The notes below the pieces were generated by a model that was not told the DNA's origin, did no database searches, and was given only the letters and a program-made list of their open reading frames with translations. Shown piece after piece: positions 52,827 through 61,654 of a stretch of DNA of 64,000 nt. The DNA comes from Apostichopus japonicus. Its lineage: Eukaryota > Echinodermata > Holothuroidea > Aspidochirotida > Stichopodidae. Both the position numbers and the translations under genes were made by a program. Location: assembly GCF_037975245.1 (NCBI RefSeq), contig NC_092563.1, positions 11,251,001 to 11,315,000 on the forward strand. Direction: 5' to 3'. The stretch's first letter is position 1. Each line of letters begins with the position of its first letter.

Positions 52827-54652
52827 CAGTACCGATCAATCGAATGTTCGGTACCGAACAATCGAATGTGCGGTACAGAAAAAAATGAATGTGCGATACC
52901 GATCAATCGAATCTGCGATACCGAAAAATCGAATCTCGGGTACCGATAAAATTGATGTGCGGTACCGATCGATCGAATGTGCGGTACCGATCAATCGAAT
53001 GTGCGGTACCGATAAATCGAATGTGCGGTACCGATAAATCAATGTGCGGTACCGATCAATCGAATGTGCGGGTACCGATCGATCGAATGTGCGGTCCCGA
53101 TCAATCGAATGTGCGGTACCGATCAATCGAATGTGCGGTTCCGATCAATCGAAAGTGTGGTACTGATCAATCGAATGTCCGGTACCGATCAATCGAATGT
53201 GCGGTACCGATAAATAGAATGTGCGGTACCGATCAATCGAATGTGCGGTACCGATCAATCGAAAGTGTGGTACTGATCTATCGAATATGCGGTACCGATC
53301 AATCGAATGTTCGATCTCGATCAATTAAATGTTCGGTACCGATCAATCGAATATTCGGCACCGATAAATCGAATGTGCGGTACCGATCAATCGAATGTGC
53401 GGTACCGATTAATCGAATGTTCGGTACCGATCAATCAAATGTGCGGTACCGATAAATCGAATGTTCAGTACCGATAAAATGAATGTGCGGAACCGATTAA
53501 TGGAATGTGCGGTACTGATCAATCGAATATGCGGTATTGATCAATCGAATGTTCGGTACCGATCAATCTAATGTACGGTCTTGATCAATCGAATGTGCGG
53601 TACCAATCAATCGAATATGCGGTACCGATCAATCGAATGTGCGGTACCGATCGATCGAATGTGCGGTACCGATCAATCGAATGTGCGGTACCGAACAATC
53701 GATTATCCGGAACCGAAAAAAATGAATGTGCGGTACCGATCAATCGAATGTGCGATACCGAAAAATCGAATATCCGGTTCCGATAAAATTGATGTGCGGT
53801 ACCGATCAATCGAATGTGCGGTACCGATCGATCGAATGTGCGGTACAGATTAATCGAATGTTCGGTACCGATCAATCAAATGTGCAGTACCGATAAATCG
53901 AATGTGCAGTACCGATAAAATGAATGTGCGGAACCGATCAATGGAATATGCGGTACTGACCAATCGAATATGCGGTACCGATCAATCAAATGTGCGATAC
54001 CGAGAAATCGAATCTCCGGTACCGATAAAATTGATGTGCGGTACCGATCGATCGACTGTGCGGTACCGATCAATCGAATGTGCGGTCCCGATCAATCGAA
54101 TGTGCGAAAACAATCAATCGAATATGTAGTACCGAACAATCGAATGTGCCGTACCGAACAATCGAATGTGCGGTACCGAACAATAGAATGTCCGGTACCG
54201 AAAAAATATGAATGTGCGGTACCGATCGATCGAATGTGCGGTACCGATCAATCGAATGTGCGGTACCGAACAATCGAATGTCCGGTACCGAAAAAAATGA
54301 ATGTTCGGTACCGATCAATCGAATGTGCGGTACCGAAAAATCGAATGTGCGGTACCGTTCGATCGAATGTAAGGTACCGATCAATCGAATGTTCGGTACC
54401 GATCAATCGAATGTTCGGTACCGATAAATCGAATGTGCGATACCGAAAAATCGAATGTACGGTACCGATCAATCGAATGTGCGGTACCGAACATTCGAAT
54501 GTGCCGTACCGAACTCTCGGATGTGCAGTACCGATCAATCGAATGTGCGGTACCGGTAAAATGAATGTGCGGTACCGATCGATCGAATGTAAGGTACCGA
54601 TCAATCGAATGTTCGGTACCGATCAATCGAATGTGCGGTACCGATAAATCGA
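52827..54652 (+). repeat. 3,042-bp pair, right copy
   Basis: This is a third appearance of the segment first seen at 42,500. It keeps the offsetting -1/+1 monomer pair (GATAAATCAATG, then GCGGGTACC) that is also at 42,705-42,750 and 49,990-50,035. Confidence 0.82.
54345..54652 (+). repeat. 308-bp duplication, copy 1 (14 monomers)
   Basis: It starts at GCGGTACCGTTCGATCG (54,350) and repeats exactly 308 bp later (54,658). The difference between the 3,350- and 3,042-bp offsets in this region is also 308 bp, which this single duplication explains. Confidence 0.86.
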
Positions 54653-54960
54653 ATGTGCGGTACCGTTCGATCGAATGTAAGGTACCGATCAATCGAATGT
54701 TCGGTACCGATCAATCGAATGTAAGGTACCGATAAATCGAATGTGCGATACCGAAAAATCGAATGTACGGTACCGATCAATCGAATGTGCGGTACCGAAC
54801 ATTCGAATGTGCCGTACCGAACTCTCGGATGTGCAGTACCGATCAATCGAATGTGCGGTACCGGTAAAATGAATGTGCGGTACCGATCGATCGAATGTAA
54901 GGTACCGATCAATCGAATGTTCGGTACCGATCAATCGAATGTGCGGTACCGATAAATCGA
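54653..54960 (+). repeat. 308-bp duplication, copy 2
   Basis: This is an in-register tandem copy of the previous 14 monomers. Copy 1 has GTTCGG near 54,414 where this copy has GTAAGG near 54,722, so the two are not fully identical. Confidence 0.86.
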
Positions 54961-55824
54961 ATGTGCGGTACCGATCAATCGAATCTGCGGTACCGAACAT
55001 TCGAATGTGCCGTACCGAACTCTCGGATGTGCAGTACCGATCAATCGAATGTGCGGTACCGGTAATATGAATGTGCGGTACCGATCGATCGAATGTAAGG
55101 TACAGATCAATCGAATGTTCGGTACCGATCAATCGAATGTGCGGTACCGATAAATCGAATGTGCGGTACCGATCAATCGAATGTGCGGTACCGATCAATC
55201 GAAAGTGTGGTACTGATCAATCGAATGTGCGGTACCGATCAATCGAATGTGCGGTACCGATAAATCGAATGTGCGGTACCGATTAATCGAATGTTCGGTA
55301 CCGATCAATCAAATGTGCGGTACCGATAAATCGAATGTTCAGTACCGATAAAATGAATGTGCGGAACCGATTAATGGAATGTGCGGTACTGATCAATCGA
55401 ATATGCGGTATTGATCAATCGAATGTTCGGTACCGATCAATCTAATGTACGGTCCTGATCAATCGAATGTGCGGTACCAATCAATCGAATATGCGGTACC
55501 GATCAATCGAATGTGCGGTACCGATCGATCGAATGTGCGGTACCGATCAATCGAATGTGCGGTACCGAACAATCGAGTATCCGGAACCGAAAAAAAATGA
55601 ATGTGCGGTACCGATCAATCGAATGTGCGATACCGAAAAATCGAATCTCCGGTTCCGATAAAATTGATGTGCGGTACCGATCGATCGAATATGCGGTACC
55701 GATATATCGAATGTGCGGTACCGATCAATCGAACGTTCGGTAACTATCAATCGAATGTCCGATAACGATCAATCGAATGTTCGGTACCGATCAATCGAAT
55801 GTGCGATACCGAAAAATCGAATGT

Positions 55825-56861
55825 GCGGTACCGATCAATCGAATGTGCGGTACCGAACATTCGAATGTGCCGTACCGAACTCTCGGATGTGCGGTACCGA
55901 TCAATCGAATGTGCGGTACCGGTAAAATGAATGTGCGGTACCGATCAATCGAATGGGCGGTACCGATCAATCGAATGTTCGGTACCGATAAATCGAATGT
56001 GCGGTACCGATCAATCGAATGTGCGGTACCGATAATTCGAATGTTCGGTACCGATCAATCGAATGTGCGGTACCGATCAATCGAATTTGCGGTACCGATC
56101 GATCGAATGTGCGGTACAGATTAATCGAATGTTCGGTACCGATCAATCAAATGTGCAGTACCGATAAATCGAATGTGCAGTACCGATAAAATGAATGTGC
56201 GGTACCGATCAATGGAATATGCGGTACTGACCAATCGAATATGCGGTACCGATCAATCGAATGTGCGATACCGAAAAATCGAATCTCCGGTACCGATAAA
56301 ATTGATGTGCGGTACCGATCGATCGACTGTGCGGTACCGATCAATCGAATGTGCGGTCCCGATCAATCGAATGTGCGGAAACAATCAATCGAATATGCAG
56401 TACCGAACAATCGAATGTGCGGTACCGAACAATCGAATGTGCGGTACCGAACAATAGAATGTCCGGTACCGAAAAAATATGAATGTGCGGTACCGATCGA
56501 TCGAATGTGCGGTACCGATCAATCGAATGTGCGGTACCGAACAATCGAATGTCCGGTACCGAAAAAAATGAATGTTCGGTACCGATCAATCGAATGTGCG
56601 ATACCGAAAAATCGAATGTGCGGTACCGTTCGATCGAATGTTCGGTACCGATCAATCGAATGTTCGGTACCGATCAATCGAATGTTCGGTACCGATAAAT
56701 CGAATGTGCGATACCGAAAAATCGAATGTACGGTACCGATCAATCGAATGTGCGGTACCGAACATTCGAATGTGCCGTACCGAACTCTCGGATGTGCAGT
56801 ACCGATCAATCGAATGTTCGGTACCGGTAATATGAATGTGCGGTACCGATCGATCGAATGT
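55825..56861 (+). repeat. 1,037/1,059-bp unit, copy 1
   Basis: The GAATGGGCGG marker lies at 55,951, 56,988 and 58,025, spaced 1,037 bp. Inside the unit the match is 1,059 bp for about 56,147-56,457 because copy 2 first gains and later loses one monomer. Confidence 0.84.
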
Positions 56862-57898
56862 GCGGTACCGATCAATCGAATGTGCGGTACCGAACATTCG
56901 AATGTGCCGTAACGAACTCTCGGATGTGCGGTACCGATCAATCGAATGTGCGGTACCGGTAAAATGAATGTGCGGTACCGATCAATCGAATGGGCGGTAC
57001 CGATCAATCGAATGGTCGGTACCGATAAATCGAATGTGCGGTACCGATCAATCGAATGTGCGGTACCGATAATTCGAATGTTCGGTACCGATCAATCGAA
57101 TGTGCGGTACCGATCAATCGAATTTGCGGTACCGATCAATCGAATGTGCGGTACCGATCGATCGAATGTGCGGTACAGATTAGTCGAATGTTCGGTACCG
57201 ATCAATCAAATGTGCAGTACCGATAAATCGAATGTGCAGTACCGATAAAATGAATGTGCGGAACCGATCAATGGAATATGCGGTACTGACCAATCGAATA
57301 TGCGGTACCGATCAATCGAATGTGCGATACCGAAAAATCGAATCTCCGGTACCGATAAAATTGATGTGCGGTACCGATCGATCGACTGTGCGGTACCGAT
57401 CAATCGAATGTGCGGTCCCGATCAATCGAATGTGCGGAAACAATCAATCGAATATGCAGTACCGAACAATCGAATGTGCCGTACCGAACAATCGAATGTG
57501 CGGTACCGAACAATAGAATGTCCGGTACCGAAAAAATATGAATGTGCGGTACCGATCAATCGAATGTGCGGTACCGAACAATCGAATGTCCGGTACCGAA
57601 AAAAATGAATGTTCGGTACCGATCAATCGAATGTGCGATACCGAAAAATCGAATGTGCGGTACCGTTCGATCGAATGTTCGGTACCGATCAATCGAATGT
57701 TCGGTACCGATCAATCGAATGTTCGGTACCGATAAATCGAATGTGCGACACCGAAAAATCGAATGTACGGTACCGATCAATCGAATGTGCGGTACCGAAC
57801 ATTCGAATGTGCCGTACCGAACTCTCGGATGTGCAGTACCGATCAATCGAATGTGCGGTACCGGTAATATGAATGTGCGGTACCGATCGATCGAATGT
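56862..57898 (+). repeat. 1,037/1,059-bp unit, copy 2
   Basis: It repeats copy 1 and is followed by a partial third copy to about 58,130. The copies share the derived CCGTAACGAACTCTCGG near 56,906 and 57,943, which is absent from the first block at 55,869. Confidence 0.84.
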
Positions 57899-58299
57899 GC
57901 GGTACCGATCAATCGAATGTGCGGTACCGAACATTCGAATGTGCCGTAACGAACTCTCGGATGTGCGGTACCGATCAATCGAATGTGCGGTACCGGTAAA
58001 ATGAATGTGCGGTACCGATCAATCGAATGGGCGGTACCGATCAATCGAATGGTCGGTACCGATAAATCGAATGTGCGGTACCGATCAATCGAATGTGCGG
58101 TACCGATAATTCGAATGTTCGGTACCGATCAATCGAATGTGCGGTACCGATAAATCGAATGTGCGGTACCGATCAATCGAATGTGCGGTACCGATCAATC
58201 GAATCTGCGGTACCGAACATTCGAATGTGCCGTACCGAACTCTCGGATGTGCAGTACCGATCAATCGAATGGGCGGTACCGATCAATCGAATGGTCGGT

Positions 58300-59752
58300 A
58301 CCGATCAATCGAATGTGCGGTACCGGTAAAATGAATGTGCGGTACCGATCGATCGAATGTAAGGTACCGATCAATCGAATGTTCGGTACCGATCAATCGA
58401 ATGTGCGGTACCGATAAATCGAATGTGCGGTACCGATCAATCGAATCTGCGGTACCGAACATTCGAATGTGCCGTACCGAACTCTCGGATGTGCAGTACC
58501 GATCAATCGAATGTGCGGTACCGGTAATATGAATGTGCGGTACCGATCGATCGAATGTAAGGTACAGATCAATCGAATGTTCGGTACCGATCAATCGAAT
58601 GTGCGGTACCGATAAATCGAATGTGCGGTACCGATCAATCGAATGTGCGGTACCGATCAATCGAAAGTGTGGTACTGATCAATCGAATGTGCGGTACCGA
58701 TCAATCGAATGTGCGGTACCGATAAATCGAATGTGCGGTACCGATTAATCGAATGTTCGGTACCGATCAATCAAATGTGCGGTACCGATAAATCGAATGT
58801 TCAGTACCGATAAAATGAATGTGCGGAACCGATTAATGGAATGTGCGGTACTGATCAATCGAATATGCGGTATTGGTCAATCGAATGTTCGGTACCGATC
58901 AATCTAATGTACGGTCCTGATCAATCGAATGTGCGGTACTAATCAATAGAATATGCGGTACCGATCAATCGAATGTGCGGTACCGATCGATCGAATGTGC
59001 GGTACCGATCAATCGAATGTGCGGTACCGAACAATCGATTATCCGGAACCGAAAAAAATGAATGTGCGGTACCGATCAATCGAATGTGCGATACCAAAAA
59101 ATCGAATCTCCGGTTCCGATAAAATTGATGTGCGGTACCGATCGATCGAATATGCGGTACCGATATATCGAATGTGCGGTACCGATTAATCGAACGTTCG
59201 GTAACTATCAATCGAATGTCCGATAACGATCAATCGAATGTTCGGTACCGATCAATCGAATGTGCGATACCGAAAAATCGAATGTGCGGTACCGATCAAT
59301 CGAATGTGCGGTACCGAACATTCGAATGTGCCGTACCGAACTCTCGGATGTGCGGTACCGATCAATCGAATGTGCGGTACCGGTAAAATGAATGTGCGGT
59401 ACCGATCAATCGAATGGGCGGTACCGATCAATCGAATGTTCGGTACCGATAAATCGAATGTGCGGTACCGATCAATCGAATGTGCGGTACCGATAATTCG
59501 AATGTTCGGTACCGATCAATCGAATGTGCGGTACCGATCAATCGAATTTGCGGTACCGATCAATCGAATGTGCGGTACCGATCGATCGAATGTGCGGTAC
59601 AGATTAATCGAATGTTCGGTACCGATCAATCGAATGTAAGGTACCGATAAATCGAATGTGCGATACCGAAAAATCGAATGTACGGTACCGATCAATCGAA
59701 TGTGCGGTACCGAACATTCGAATGTGCCGTACCGAACTCTCGGATGTGCAGT
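58300..59752 (+). repeat. 1,453-bp unit, copy 1
   Basis: It matches 59,753-61,004 at 1,453-1,454 bp and differs by single bases, such as GATACCAAAAAATCG at 59,090 where copy 2 has GATACCGAAAAATCG. It also forms the first part of the 3,350-bp unit. Confidence 0.83.
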
Positions 59753-61654
59753 ACCGATCAATCGAATGTGCGGTACCGGTAAAATGAATGTGCGGTACCG
59801 ATCGATCGAATGTAAGGTACCGATAATTCGAATGTTCGGTACCGATCAATCGAATGTGCGGTACCGATAAATCGAATGTGCGGTACCGATCAATCGAATC
59901 TGCGGTACCGAACATTCGAATGTGCCGTACCGAACTCTCGGATGTGCAGTACCGATCAATCGAATGTGCGGTACCGGTAATATGAATGTGCGGTACCGAT
60001 CGATCGAATGTAAGGTACAGATCAATCGAATGTTCGGTACCGATCAATCGAATGTGCGGTACCGATAAATCGAATGTGCGGTACCGATCAATCGAATGTG
60101 CGGTACCGATCAATCGAAAGTGTGGTACTGATCAATCGAATGTGCGGTACCGATCAATCGAATGTGCGGTACCGATAAATCGAATGTGCGGTACCGATTA
60201 ATCGAATGTTCGGTACCGATCAATCAAATGTGCGGTACCGATAAATCGAATGTTCAGTACCGATAAAATGAATGTGCGGAACCGATTAATGGAATGTGCG
60301 GTACTGATCAATCGAATATGCGGTATTGATCAATCGAATGTTCGGTACCGATCAATCTAATGTACGGTCCTGATCAATCGAATGTGCGGTACCAATCAAT
60401 CGAATATGCGGTACCGATCAATCGAATGTGCGGTAAAGATCGATCGAATGTGCGGTACCGATCAATCGAATGTGCGGTACCGAACAATCGAGTATCCGGA
60501 ACCGAAAAAAAATGAATGTGCGGTACCGATCAATCGAATGTGCGATACCGAAAAATCGAATCTCCGGTTCCGATAAAATTGATGTGCGGTACCGATCGAT
60601 CGAATATGCGGTACCGATATATCGAATGTGCGGTACCGATCAATCGAACGTTCGGTAACTATCAATCGAATGTCCGATAACGATCAATCGAATGTTCGGT
60701 ACCGATCAATCGAATGTGCGATACCGAAAAATCGAATGTGCGGTACCGATCAATCGAATGTGCGGTACCGAACATTCGAATGTGCCGTACCGAACTCTCG
60801 GATGTGCGGTACCGATCAATCGAATGTGCGGTACCGGTAAAATGAATGTGCGGTACCGATCAATCGAATGGGCGGTACCGATCAATCGAATGTTCGGTAC
60901 CGATAAATCGAATGTGCGGTACCGATCAATCGAATGTGCGGTACCGATAATTCGAATGTTCGGTACCGATCAATCGAATGTGCGGTACCGATCAATCGAA
61001 TTTGCGGTACCGATCGATCGAATGTGCGGTACAGATTAATCGAATGTTCGGTACCGATCAATCAAATGTGCAGTACCGATAAATCGAATGTGCAGTACCG
61101 ATAAAATGAATGTGCGGTACCGATCAATGGAATATGCGGTACTGACCAATCGAATATGCGGTACCGATCAATCGAATGTGCGATACCGAAAAATCGAATC
61201 TCCGGTACCGATAAAATTGATGTGCGGTACCGATCGATCGACTGTGCGGTACCGATCAATCGAATGTGCGGTTCCGATCAATCGAATGTGCGGAAACAAT
61301 CAATCGAATATGCAGTACCGAACAATCGAATGTGCGGTACCGAACAATCGAATGTGCGGTACCGAACAATAGAATGTCCGGTACCGAAAAAATATGAATG
61401 TGCGGTACCGATCGATCGAATGTGCGGTACCGATCAATCGAATGTGCGGTACCGAACAATCGAATGTCCGGTACCGAAAAAAATGAATGTTCGGTACCGA
61501 TCAATCGAATGTGCGATACCGAAAAATCGAATGTGCGGTACCGTTCGATCGAATGTTCGGTACCGATCAATCGAATGTTCGGTACCGATCAATCGAATGT
61601 TCGGTACCGATAAATCGAATGTGCGATACCGAAAAATCGAATGTACGGTACCGA
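58305..61654 (+). repeat. 3,350-bp HOR unit, copy 1
   Basis: The unit begins at the GGTAAAATG monomer near 58,325 and ends at its counterpart near 61,675. It comprises the 1,453-bp unit, a partial second copy and the 56.1-56.7-kb block repeated at 4,915 bp. Confidence 0.86.
59753..61004 (+). repeat. 1,453-bp unit, partial copy 2
   Basis: This copy carries GGTAAAGATCGATCG near 60,433 and GTAAGGTACCGATAATTCG at 59,813 as private changes relative to copy 1. GGTAAAGATC reappears at 63,783, exactly 3,350 bp on. Confidence 0.82.
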
